This document shows positions 31,647-39,540 of a DNA stretch of 64,000 bases, one piece after another; position 1 is the first letter of the stretch, and every line of letters starts with the position of its first letter. The position numbers were made by a program, and so were the translations under genes. Below the pieces are notes generated by a model. The model was not told the origin of the DNA and did no database searches. It saw only the letters and a program-made list of their open reading frames with translations. This DNA is from Thermoleophilum album (GTDB taxonomy: Bacteria > Actinomycetota > Thermoleophilia > Solirubrobacterales > Thermoleophilaceae), in NCBI RefSeq assembly GCF_900108055.1, contig NZ_FNWJ01000001.1, positions 124,001-188,000 of the forward strand, read 5' to 3'.

Positions 31647-32840
31647 CTAAAGCCTACGGCCAGTCAGCTCCCGTGCAACCGTACGGTAGGCAGCGAGCGC
31701 CGGCATCGGCTCGAAGCGCCAATCCGGCTCGATCCGCAAAAGGCCGCTGTAGTCGAAGATCCAATCGGGCGCTCGGTAGGCACTCGACCACTCGTACCAG
31801 TACACGCGGCCGAGGCGGATCTGGGGATCGCGCACCGCCCGGGCGGCAAGCCGGTAGAGCTCGCGCAGCTGCTTGGCCATGCCGCTGTCGGTGGTCACAA
31901 ACGGACTCTGCCCGCGCGGGTAACGAGCCCGCCCGCGTGCTGCGGGCCACGAGGTTTCGGTGATCCAGAGCGCACGCCGGGAATCGCGGTAGCGACGCAT
32001 CGTCGCCCGCATGTTCTCGAGCACCACCAGCAGGTTCTTGGGTTTACCGGTGAACGTCTGGCTAGCGACGACGTCGAAGCAGCCCCGCCCGCCGGCGCGG
32101 TAAATCTGCGCGAGGTATCGCCAAGCGTCCTCGGTCAGTCCGGCGAGCACCACGGTCGCCCCGCGGTCGGCGCGCTTGATCGCCTTGTAGGCGCCGCACA
32201 GAACCCGCACGTAACCCTGCGGAAAGCGCTGGCGCGACGCTTCCGGGTCGGATCGCGCTACGTCCCAGTTGTTGCGGTAGTGCGGCTCGTTCCAGATCTG
32301 CCACTGCCGCACAGGGCGTCGCGGCAACTCCGGATGTTCGCTCCAGAAGCTGCCCTTCGGGCCGTAGCGCGCGATCAGTTGTCGCATGAAGGCCGCAAGC
32401 GTGGAGGGATCACGGGGCGGCGCGCTTGGTCGCGTGGTGAGCCGCGCCCACGTCGGCGCCGGGTAGATCACAGCCAAGAGGTCGAGGCCGTTGACGGCCG
32501 CGCGCGCGACGACCGCGTCGATCCGTGTCCAGTCCGCGGGCGCTTCGCGCCACGGCTGCGCCTCGGCCCAGTTGAAAACGGTGCGCACGCTCTCGACTCC
32601 GGACCTCGCCATCAACCGCCACTGCTCGTCCTGCAAGGTGGGCGGCGCATCGATCGCCGTGTTTCCCCAATAGACGCCCATGAAGTGCGGTGGGACACGC
32701 CGCCCGGCCGCCCACGCTGAGGCCGCTGCGCTGGCCGCGAGCGCCAACACCGCTACCGCCGTGCCGGCTACCCGCAGCCAGCGCCGGCCTACGCAGGCGC
32801 GAATAAGCGTCGGTCGAAGATGGGGCTGGGGGCTGTGCAT
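31647..32840 (-). CDS. Exported glycoside-hydrolase-like protein (GH39/GH5 clan A type)
   Basis: The 397-residue protein has an Arg-rich N-terminus and signal helix (VAGTAVAVLALAASAAASAWAA), then RVPPHFMGVYWGNTAID. LMARSGVESVRTVFNWAEAQ, RQWQIWNEPHYRNNW (acid/base Glu near 184) and LWITETSWPAARGRARYPRG (nucleophile Glu near 293) follow, then VYWYEWSSAYRAPDWIFDYSG near the end (core WSSAYRAPDWIFDYSG). It is closely related to the 30335 gene, about 100 bases downstream, so the pair looks like a tandem duplication. ATG at 32840 is preceded by CCCCACG and, further up, a TAAAAA stretch that could be the -10 box. The substrate is not known. Confidence 0.75.
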   Translation of the reverse strand: MHSPQPHLRPTLIRACVGRRWLRVAGTAVAVLALAASAAASAWAAGRRVPPHFMGVYWGNTAIDAPPTLQDEQWRLMARSGVESVRTVFNWAEAQPWREAPADWTRIDAVVARAAVNGLDLLAVIYPAPTWARLTTRPSAPPRDPSTLAAFMRQLIARYGPKGSFWSEHPELPRRPVRQWQIWNEPHYRNNWDVARSDPEASRQRFPQGYVRVLCGAYKAIKRADRGATVVLAGLTEDAWRYLAQIYRAGGRGCFDVVASQTFTGKPKNLLVVLENMRATMRRYRDSRRALWITETSWPAARGRARYPRGQSPFVTTDSGMAKQLRELYRLAARAVRDPQIRLGRVYWYEWSSAYRAPDWIFDYSGLLRIEPDWRFEPMPALAAYRTVARELTGRRL

Positions 32841-32894
32841 CCGTGCTCGTGGGGCTCTCGAGCTCTTTTTTACCAGCGCGCCGGGGGCGCTAGC

Positions 32895-33827
32895 TCAGTT
32901 GGGAATGAAGTAGAAGGGGTTCGGATACTTGAAGGAGCGGTCCGCGTGACCCCCGGCGAGATCGGACACTTGGTCGCCGACGTTGGCGAGGATGTCGAAC
33001 CCTTGGCGCTCGAGCTCGGCCCGCACGCCGGACTTGAACTTCGCGGTCGGTTCGTTCATCGGCTTGTAGAAGGCGCCGTCCCAGTTCGAGTAGCCAACGC
33101 GCCGGAGGTTGTCCTCCCGAACTTGCTTGAGCTCAGGCGGGGTGCCCGTCACAAAGAACACCGCCAGTCCTGCGCTCTTGGCGTAGCGGAACAGCTCGAG
33201 AGTCGGTTGGATCGCTTCACCCCCGAGCAGCGCGCCCTGGGCGACCCCGAGCTGGGAGAAGCCCGTCGCTTCCAGATAGCGATAGTTGGAAAGGCTCGTT
33301 TCGTCGATGTCGAGCACCAGCGCCGGACGCCCCGACAACCCGCGCGGGCGCAACAAGCGCAGGCGGCACGAGCGCACCCGCCGATAGAGGCGCTCACCGG
33401 TGCGCGGGTGACGCACGGATGTCGCGACGTAGCGCGTCGAGCACTCGCGGTCGGTGCGCGCCGGTCGGCGCGCCTCCGCCAGGCGCGCGGCTATGTAGTC
33501 GCGTGCCGCCCGCGCCACCGAAGCGAGGTCTTGCTCGTAGCGTCCCGAATCGTGATAGTCACGCAGGCGCGGCAGGAACTCCGCGGGGGCCGCCCCGAAG
33601 GTGCCCGTCGCCGGCAGCACCGGTAAACCGAGTGCCGTCGGGCGCTCCCCAAAGATCGTCGTGCCACCGAGCTCATAGGGCACCACCTCGGCAGCGGCGC
33701 GGGCCGGCGCGACGACGCCCGCCAGCGCAACCGCCAGCATCGCGGTCGCCAGGTAGGTCACCAAGGAAAAACGCCTGCCAGCTTGCATTTCGCGACCCCC
33801 GCAGAGCTTGCCGTGCCCGACCATCAT
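32895..33827 (-). CDS. HAD superfamily class IIIB acid phosphatase-like protein, exported
   Basis: The protein has about 310 residues from the ATG at 33827, which overlaps the upstream stop by 4 bases. An ATG at 33788 (MQAGRRFSL) would give a shorter signal peptide. After the signal (LVTYLATAMLAVALAGVVAPARA) the protein has LVLDIDETSLSNYRYL, the DxDxT nucleophile motif of HAD enzymes, VFFVTGTPPELKQVREDNL (motif II Thr) and DILANVGDQVSDLAGGHADR (motif IV, core NVGDQVSDL). This is the class B/IIIB secreted acid phosphatase family (PF03767), which removes phosphate from organic phosphoesters. It is the second gene of an operon with the PF04185 enzyme. A longer frame to 34328 is antisense-overlapping and rejected. 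Confidence 0.85.
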   Translation of the reverse strand: MMVGHGKLCGGREMQAGRRFSLVTYLATAMLAVALAGVVAPARAAAEVVPYELGGTTIFGERPTALGLPVLPATGTFGAAPAEFLPRLRDYHDSGRYEQDLASVARAARDYIAARLAEARRPARTDRECSTRYVATSVRHPRTGERLYRRVRSCRLRLLRPRGLSGRPALVLDIDETSLSNYRYLEATGFSQLGVAQGALLGGEAIQPTLELFRYAKSAGLAVFFVTGTPPELKQVREDNLRRVGYSNWDGAFYKPMNEPTAKFKSGVRAELERQGFDILANVGDQVSDLAGGHADRSFKYPNPFYFIPN

Positions 33828-35335
33828 CGCGCCCTTCCCAAAGACGCGCGTAAGCGGTCCTGGAGCTTCGTCGGCTCGCGGAAGATGTCGCTCGGCCGCG
33901 CCGGCCGGTAGTCGAAACCGACACGCTCGAGCCAGCCGGAGCGAACCAGATCCATCACCGGGTGATGCTGCTCGGCGCCGCTCGGCAACGCCGTCGCAAC
34001 GGCGCACGGGCGCGAAACGACTTGCGGCGGGTCGGGCAACGCCGGCGGCTCTAGCCGTGGACGATGTCGCCAGTCGAAGGCGTGCGCGATGTTGCGCGCC
34101 TTCGCGTCGCGCACGGTCAGCGGCTTGAGACCGAAGCGGTACTCGATCATCTTGAGGATCGACTCGAAGCCGTAGACGTCGTGCGCGACGTGTCCGCGAC
34201 GCACCCACGGCGAGATCACAACCGCCGGAATCCGGATCCCCATCTGCCCGAAGTCCTGTGCCGGATCCGCCGAAGCGCGCGCATCCGGTACCCGCGGCGG
34301 CGCTACGTGATCGAAGAAGCCGCCCCACTCGTCGTAGACGATGAACAGCGCCCCGCGCCGCCAGTGCGGCGAGGAAATGAACGCGTGAACGACGTCAGCC
34401 ATGAACGCTTGACCGGTTCGCACGTCGCCGTGTGGATGCTCGTCGCCGGAGATACCCGGCTCCTCGCCGACCGCTCCCCCGAAGTTCGGATCGACGAACG
34501 ACACGCGTGGCAGGGTGCCGCTCGCGCAACGGGCGTAGTACTCCGCGATCGGGGCCGAAATCGCCAATCCGCGGGCGCCCCAGAGCGCCGTCACGGGCAC
34601 GTCGGAGTAGAAGTAGCGGTGCGAGACGCCGGCGCGCTCGAGCGCGTACCAAATCGTCGTCTCCCACGGGAAACCGGTCGGGTAGCCGGCTTGCGGCGGG
34701 ATGCTGTTGTCCTTCAGCCCATAGGACTGGGCGGCATGCATGTACTCGCGGTTCGGGAAGGTGGGACCGAGCAGCGAGCAGAAGAAGCGGTCGAACACGG
34801 TGAACGCCTTCGCCGCGTCATGGATGAAGCCGAGCTCGCCCTCCCGGTAGTAGGAGATCGCGAACACGTCGTTCTCACCGGAGCGCAGGAAGCCGTCCAT
34901 GCGCCCGCCATTGACCTGGACACGACCGCCGTCCCAGGAGTGATCGGGATCCGGGTGACCGCAACCTTGCCAGTCCGGGGCGAGCGGTCGCGTCGGTACG
35001 AGCCGTCCCTCGCGGTCGGGGTATAGGAGACCCGCCTGCCGCCCATCGGCTTTCGGAAGCCAGCCGAGATAGTGGTCGAAGGAGCGGTTCTCCATCATCA
35101 AAACGACGAACGTGTCGACCGGCATGTTCCGCGGGGAGGGCAATCCTCTACGGCGCTCTCGCCGCGCGGCTTCGGCGATCAGTTGATCAGGCGAAAGCGT
35201 TAGCGCCGCCGAGGCCGCGACACCAGCGGCTACCGCAGTCCTCGCGAGAAACTCCCGGCGCCGCAAGTACTCCTGCGGCTGCTCCGCGAACAGCTGCTCG
35301 TCGCGCTCGTTGCGCGGACGCTCGTACTTATCCAC
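33824..35335 (-). CDS. Phosphoesterase family protein (PF04185; phospholipase C/AcpA-like), Tat-exported
   Basis: The 503-residue protein has a Tat signal with RRREFLARTAVAAGVAAS (twin Arg before a hydrophobic core). The phosphoesterase domain starts with FVVLMMENRSFDHYLGWLP, where Glu-Asn binds metal and Ser/Thr-region residues are used for catalysis in this family. Later elements include GCGHPDPDHSWDGG, SLLGPTFPNREYMHAA, HPHGDVRTGQAF, FIVYDEWGGFFDHVAPP and GIRIPAVVISPWVRRG. Members act as phospholipase C or acid phosphatase outside the cell. GTG at 35335 has AGGGGGTG in the leader, and a TACAAT -10 box lies about 70 bases upstream. It heads a two-gene operon. Confidence 0.88.
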   Translation of the reverse strand: MDKYERPRNERDEQLFAEQPQEYLRRREFLARTAVAAGVAASAALTLSPDQLIAEAARRERRRGLPSPRNMPVDTFVVLMMENRSFDHYLGWLPKADGRQAGLLYPDREGRLVPTRPLAPDWQGCGHPDPDHSWDGGRVQVNGGRMDGFLRSGENDVFAISYYREGELGFIHDAAKAFTVFDRFFCSLLGPTFPNREYMHAAQSYGLKDNSIPPQAGYPTGFPWETTIWYALERAGVSHRYFYSDVPVTALWGARGLAISAPIAEYYARCASGTLPRVSFVDPNFGGAVGEEPGISGDEHPHGDVRTGQAFMADVVHAFISSPHWRRGALFIVYDEWGGFFDHVAPPRVPDARASADPAQDFGQMGIRIPAVVISPWVRRGHVAHDVYGFESILKMIEYRFGLKPLTVRDAKARNIAHAFDWRHRPRLEPPALPDPPQVVSRPCAVATALPSGAEQHHPVMDLVRSGWLERVGFDYRPARPSDIFREPTKLQDRLRASLGRAR

Positions 35336-35405
35336 GCTTCACCCCCTGCCCTTCGCTGCCGATCCTCGTCTGCGCGACCGCATGTTGAAAGGACCGGCAC
35401 GGGCG

Positions 35406-35411
35406 ATTGTA
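35406..35411 (-). promoter_or_regulatory. -10 box TACAAT for the phosphoesterase/acid phosphatase operon
   Basis: TACAAT on the minus strand matches TANNNT and gives a leader of roughly 65 bases before the GTG at 35335. No convincing -35 element was found. This leadered promoter contrasts with the leaderless ones. Confidence 0.4.
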
Positions 35412-35470
35412 AACGCGCCGTTGCCGCGCTAGTGGAGGTCACGCGAGGCGCCGCGAGTTAGCCGCGGCGA

Positions 35471-37105
35471 TCACCGGCGCACAACGAACGGTCCGCAGGG
35501 CTTGCCGTCCTCCTCCCGTAGCGGCCGACCGCGGTCGTCCTTCGGCACGATCCGCAACTCGCGCGCACCGACCGACACTTCGCCGTAGGAGAAGCGATCG
35601 ATCACCGAGCAGCGCATGCCGACGCCGTTCGGCGGTGGCGGCTCGAAGAACACGTCATCGACAAGTCGCCCCGCATTCGGGCGACCGACTGCGGTGTCGA
35701 TCTCGAGGCCGAAGTTGGCGGTCGCCGCCGGCCCGACCGTCACCTCCAGCAAGCCGCTCGGTTGCGGACCACCGGACTCAAGCGTGCGATACCGGACATC
35801 GCCGGCCAACACCGCATGGACGTCGGTGGTGATCACAACCGTTCCCGGCACGCGCGCTATCTCCCGCAGCAATGCGCGCCGCTCGGCCTCATAACCCTCC
35901 CAGCGGTCGTAAGGAAGCGCGTAGAACTGCTGCATCGGGACCTCGTTGACGATCACCTTGAAGCGCGCGGTCGAGCGACGTAGGTCGCGCAGGAACTGCT
36001 CGCGCTGAGCGCGACCGAGCATCGTGCGCTGGGGCGAGCGAATGGTGTCAAGACAACGCTGCGCGACCGGCGCGGCGAGCGACGGAACGAGCGCCGCGAA
36101 CAGCGCTCGCTTGTCGGCGGGCGCCGTCGGCGCGAGGTCGGGTGCGCCCGTTTGCGGGTTGTCGCAAACGCCACCGGCCGACGCCTTCGCCGAGCGGAAC
36201 GAGCGCTCGTCGAGGAAGAACAACTCGAGGTTGCGCCCCCACCGCACCGACCGGTAGATGCCGAGCCGGCGCGAGTAAGCGACGGGAGCGTAATCGCGGA
36301 ACGCCCGCAGCCCCCGTTGGTAGAGCAGGCGACCGTCGATCTGCACACCGTTGGAGAAGGAGCGTTCGAAGGGCGAGAAGTCGTTGACGAACTCGTGGTC
36401 GTCCCAGTGCGAGAAAAGCGCCGCGGTCGCGCGTAGACGCCGGAGCGGCGCCTGCGCCAGGTTGCGCCGGTACTTAGCCCACTTCTGCGCGACGGTGAGC
36501 GCGATCGGCCGCAGCGCACCGGGCACTTCGCTGTCCGAGTAGATCGTGTCGCCGAGCGCGATGTTGAAGTCGTTGCGCTCCCGCGCCATCGCCGAGAAGA
36601 TGCGTAAGTCGTTCCAGTAAGGCCGTGTCTGGCCGGGCGTAGCGGTGGCGTCGAAGTCGCCGGTCCAGGCGAAACGCACGGTCTTCGCAGCAGCGCGCGA
36701 CGGCGCAGTCACGAAGGTGCCGAGGGGGCTCCGCGAGCGACCCGCGCGAAAGCGGTACCAGTAGCGAGTACCGGGATTAAGTCCGCGCACGGTCACCTGA
36801 GCGGTGAAGTCGTGGGCCGAAGTGGCGCGCACCAGGCGGATGCGTCGCGCGCGGCGTAGGGCACGATCACGAGCCACGACGAGCTCGAGCAAAGCTTGGC
36901 GATCGACACGCGTCCACAGCGTTACGCGATCGGTCCGCGGCTCGCCGGCTGCGACGCCCGCCGTGAAGCGAGCGGCGTCGACCGCTGTCAACGCGGCCGG
37001 GCGCGCACCGCTACCGCCCGCCAGCGCGAAACCCGCTGGGACGACAACCGCCCCGCTTGCGAGCAGACTGGCCAACAGCACTGAAGGGCGGCGGTCTCGA
37101 GTCAT
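35471..37105 (-). CDS. PhoD-like alkaline phosphatase, exported
   Basis: The 544-residue protein has a signal region (RRPSVLLASLLASGAVVVPAGFALAG). A Fn3-like N-terminal domain (about 45-140, with GLNPGTRYWYRFRAG) precedes the catalytic domain: VRFAWTGDFDATATPGQ, NIALGDTIYSDSEVPG, LFSHWDDHEFVNDFSP, FKVIVNEVPMQQFYALPYD and VVITTDVHAVLAGDVRY. The Asp and His residues in these motifs match the metal ligands of PhoD-type phosphodiesterases/alkaline phosphatases. It probably releases phosphate from phosphodiesters outside the membrane. ATG at 37105 lies 6 bases behind a TAGCGT box. It diverges from the TetR gene across about 70 bases. Confidence 0.87.
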   Translation of the reverse strand: MTRDRRPSVLLASLLASGAVVVPAGFALAGGSGARPAALTAVDAARFTAGVAAGEPRTDRVTLWTRVDRQALLELVVARDRALRRARRIRLVRATSAHDFTAQVTVRGLNPGTRYWYRFRAGRSRSPLGTFVTAPSRAAAKTVRFAWTGDFDATATPGQTRPYWNDLRIFSAMARERNDFNIALGDTIYSDSEVPGALRPIALTVAQKWAKYRRNLAQAPLRRLRATAALFSHWDDHEFVNDFSPFERSFSNGVQIDGRLLYQRGLRAFRDYAPVAYSRRLGIYRSVRWGRNLELFFLDERSFRSAKASAGGVCDNPQTGAPDLAPTAPADKRALFAALVPSLAAPVAQRCLDTIRSPQRTMLGRAQREQFLRDLRRSTARFKVIVNEVPMQQFYALPYDRWEGYEAERRALLREIARVPGTVVITTDVHAVLAGDVRYRTLESGGPQPSGLLEVTVGPAATANFGLEIDTAVGRPNAGRLVDDVFFEPPPPNGVGMRCSVIDRFSYGEVSVGARELRIVPKDDRGRPLREEDGKPCGPFVVRR

Positions 37106-37111
37106 GGGCCG

Positions 37112-37117
37112 ACGCTA
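37112..37117 (-). promoter_or_regulatory. -10 box (TAGCGT) of the PhoD-like gene
   Basis: TAGCGT on the minus strand is 6 bases before the ATG at 37105, so the mRNA would be leaderless. The TetR-type palindrome lies 30 bases further upstream, close to the -35 region for this promoter. Confidence 0.45.
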
Positions 37118-37146
37118 ACGCTCGACGCGGCGACTTGCAAGAAGTG

Positions 37147-37162
37147 GTGAACCGTGGTTCAC
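37147..37162. promoter_or_regulatory. TetR-type operator palindrome
   Basis: GTGAACC-GT-GGTTCAC is a perfect 7-2-7 inverted repeat, the size and symmetry bound by TetR dimers. It lies 13 bases before the GTG of the TetR gene and between it and the divergent PhoD-like gene, so it could control the regulator, its downstream dehydrogenase, and possibly phoD. Confidence 0.7.
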
Positions 37163-37175
37163 TTTCTGCCTGCCC

Positions 37176-37856
37176 GTGGCGTACCGACGAACCGCCCAGG
37201 ACCGAAAGCGTGCCGCCCGCACCCGCGAGCGAATCCTCCAAGCAGCGTTGGAACTGGTGCGTGCGGGCGGCTTCGCTGCAGCCCACGTGCGTGCCGTAGC
37301 GGCCCGCGCCGGCGTCTCGGTCGGCAGCGTCTACAGACACTTCGGGTCGAAGGGCGGGCTCCTCGAAGAGGTCTTCAGGGTGGCTTCCGAACGAGAGCTT
37401 TCGGTGATGACCGAAACGGCACGGGCGCACGCCGAGGCGCCGGTACGGGAGCGGCTTGCCGCCTGCGGGGAGGCGTTCGCCCGGCGCGCCCTGGCAGCTC
37501 CGCGCCTCGCCTACGCCCTGATCGCCGAGCCGGCGGGACCGGAGGTCGATGCTGCGCGCCTGGAGCTCCGGCGCGGCTACCGCGACGTGCTCGCGACGGC
37601 GCTGCGCGAAGCGGTCGCGCGGGAAGAACTCGAGCCGCACGATTGCGAAGTCCTCGCCGCCGCCCTGGTCGGTGCGATGGCCGAGGCGTTGGTGGGACCG
37701 CTCGCCCGCGAGACGGTGCGGGCGTCGGGACGAGAAGCGCTGGTCGCAGCGCTAGTCGGCATCTGGGTACGCGCCCTGCCCCTGCGCCGCGAGCGCCGAT
37801 GCCAACAGCCAGCGGCCGCCGGCTCGCCAAAGAGCGCGGCGCCGACGAAGACTTAG
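37176..37856 (+). CDS. TetR family transcriptional regulator
   Basis: The 226-residue protein has an N-terminal helix-turn-helix at about 15-62: RERILQAALELVRAGGFAAA, AVAARAGVSVGSVYRHFGSK and LLEEVFR are typical TetR_N elements. The C-terminal ligand domain (about 80-205) is Ala/Arg/Glu-rich and helical. It belongs near regulators of fatty-acid or acyl-CoA metabolism by context, because an acyl-CoA dehydrogenase gene follows 19 bases later. GTG at 37176 is used. A perfect palindrome just upstream is its likely autoregulatory site. The ligand may be an acyl-CoA, which is an inference. Confidence 0.9.
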   Translation: MAYRRTAQDRKRAARTRERILQAALELVRAGGFAAAHVRAVAARAGVSVGSVYRHFGSKGGLLEEVFRVASERELSVMTETARAHAEAPVRERLAACGEAFARRALAAPRLAYALIAEPAGPEVDAARLELRRGYRDVLATALREAVAREELEPHDCEVLAAALVGAMAEALVGPLARETVRASGREALVAALVGIWVRALPLRRERRCQQPAAAGSPKSAAPTKT

Positions 37857-37875
37857 ACCATCGAGGTACGGGCAA

Positions 37876-39540
37876 ATGGGTACAGAAACGACGACGCTAG
37901 GAACGACCCGCGCGAGCGCACCACAGGCGCCTGCGGAGCGGGCCGCAGGCCGCGCGTTGCGGGACACTCACGAGGTCACCAATCAGCCGCCGCCGCTACG
38001 TCCCTACAACTCCTACTCGGCGGATCCGGCGCTGCGCGAGGCGGTGGCGCGGGAGGGCGCTAGTTGGGCGCAGGCAGCGCTCGAGGAGTGCGGTGCGCTG
38101 GCCGGTTCGGTCGAGGCCTGGGAGCACGCGGAGCGAGCGGAGCGCAACGAGCCCCGGCTCGTCACCCACGACCGCTACGGCCACCGCATCGACCGCGTCG
38201 AGTGCGATCCCTCCTGGCACTGGCTGCTGCGCGAGGCGATTGAACGCGGAATGGCAGGCATGCCTTGGCGAGAGCAGCGGCCTGGCGCGCACGTGGCGCG
38301 CGCGGCGCTGTTTTTCCTCTGGACTCAGGTCAGCTCCGGCGTCATGTGCCCCGTGTCGATGACCTACGCCGCGGTGCCAGCGCTCCGGGTCGAGCCGCAA
38401 CTGGCCGAGCGCTGGGTGCCGTTGCTTACGGCCTGCGACTACGAACGTGGCGCGCTGTGCGGAATGGCGATGACCGAGAAGCAGGGTGGATCCGACGTGC
38501 GTGCGAACACCACCCGCGCGCTACCAGTGGGCGATGGCAGCTGGGAGCTGTGGGGCCACAAGTGGTTCTGCTCGTACCCGCCGTGCGACATCTTCCTTAC
38601 GCTCGCTCACACCGAGCGCGGGCTCACTTGCTTTTTGTTCGAGAGCGACGACCCGGGCTTTCGACTCGTGCGCCTCAAGGACAAGCTTGGTACGCGCTCG
38701 CTGCCCTCCGCCGAAGTCGAGTACTGGGGCGTGCGGGCGCAGATGGTCGGCGCCGAAGGCGAAGGTGTGAAGACGATCATCCGGATGGTCAACCACACGC
38801 GCCTCGACTGCATGATCGGCTCGGCGGGCGGGATGCGCGCCGGCCTCGTCGAAGCCCTGCACCACGCCCGCCATCGGCGAACCTTCGGGCGGCGGCTGGT
38901 CGATTGGCCAGCGATGCAGAACGTGCTCGCCGACCTCGCGATTGAGTCGGAAGCGGCGACCATTGCAACGCTGCGGGTCGCTCGCGCTTACGACGAGGAA
39001 GACGCGCCGCTGCGGCGCTTCGCGACCGCCGTCATGAAGTACTGGATCTGCAAGCGGGCGCCGATCCACGCCGCCGAAGCGCTCGAATGTCTCGGCGGCA
39101 ACGGCTACGTCGAGGAGTCCGGAATGCCCCGTCTCTACCGCGACGCCCCGATCAACTCGATCTGGGAGGGATCCGGCAACGTCGCGGCGCTCGACGTGCT
39201 GCGCGCAATGAGCAAGGAACCGGCCGGGCTCGAGGCTTTCCTCGAGGAGTGCGAGCGTGCGCGCGGCGCCGACCAGCGTCTCGACCGGCACCTCGCGGGC
39301 CTGCGCGGGCACCTCGCGCGCTTGGCGCGAGGCGAGCTCGACGCTCAATGGGCGGCGCGCCGCACCGTCGAGGACCTGGCACTGGCGTTCCAAGCGTCGC
39401 TGCTCGTTCGACACGCACCCGCAGCGGTCGCCGACGCCTTCTGCGCCGGGCGTCTCAGCGACGAGCGCGGACGCGTGCTCGGCGTGCTGCCCGCTGGTGT
39501 GGACGCGGCGGCGATAATCGAGCGCGCCTACCCCACATGA
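37876..39540 (+). CDS. Acyl-CoA dehydrogenase, AidB-like
   Basis: This 554-residue protein has the layout of AidB-type dehydrogenases. An N-terminal adaptive region of about 130 residues is followed by the acyl-CoA dehydrogenase core: GVMCPVSMTYAAVPALR, CGMAMTEKQGGSDVRANTT, WELWGHKWFCSYPPCD, ALECLGGNGYVEESGMPRLY and RDAPINSIWEGSGNVAALDV. The WEGSGN motif and C-terminal helical extension match AidB rather than short-chain enzymes. The flavoprotein may oxidise an acyl-CoA (isovaleryl-CoA-like) or play the protective role proposed for AidB. ATG at 37876. The stop overlaps the next gene (ATGA), so they are co-transcribed. Confidence 0.9.
   Translation: MGTETTTLGTTRASAPQAPAERAAGRALRDTHEVTNQPPPLRPYNSYSADPALREAVAREGASWAQAALEECGALAGSVEAWEHAERAERNEPRLVTHDRYGHRIDRVECDPSWHWLLREAIERGMAGMPWREQRPGAHVARAALFFLWTQVSSGVMCPVSMTYAAVPALRVEPQLAERWVPLLTACDYERGALCGMAMTEKQGGSDVRANTTRALPVGDGSWELWGHKWFCSYPPCDIFLTLAHTERGLTCFLFESDDPGFRLVRLKDKLGTRSLPSAEVEYWGVRAQMVGAEGEGVKTIIRMVNHTRLDCMIGSAGGMRAGLVEALHHARHRRTFGRRLVDWPAMQNVLADLAIESEAATIATLRVARAYDEEDAPLRRFATAVMKYWICKRAPIHAAEALECLGGNGYVEESGMPRLYRDAPINSIWEGSGNVAALDVLRAMSKEPAGLEAFLEECERARGADQRLDRHLAGLRGHLARLARGELDAQWAARRTVEDLALAFQASLLVRHAPAAVADAFCAGRLSDERGRVLGVLPAGVDAAAIIERAYPT

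Noticed and set aside
32861-32872. T-run after GAGCTC-like sequence as a terminator
   Set aside because: The run lies on the plus strand, while both flanking genes are on the minus strand. The stem is only 4 base pairs.
32880-32930. Sequence resembling a tRNA D-arm (TAGCTCAGTTGGG)
   Set aside because: It overlaps the stop of the HAD phosphatase gene, and no anticodon arm or T-arm with matching acceptor stem follows at the needed distances.
33828-34328. Extended N-terminus of the HAD phosphatase
   Set aside because: It would run through the PF04185 gene in another frame. The signal peptide begins only after the ATG at 33827 or 33788.
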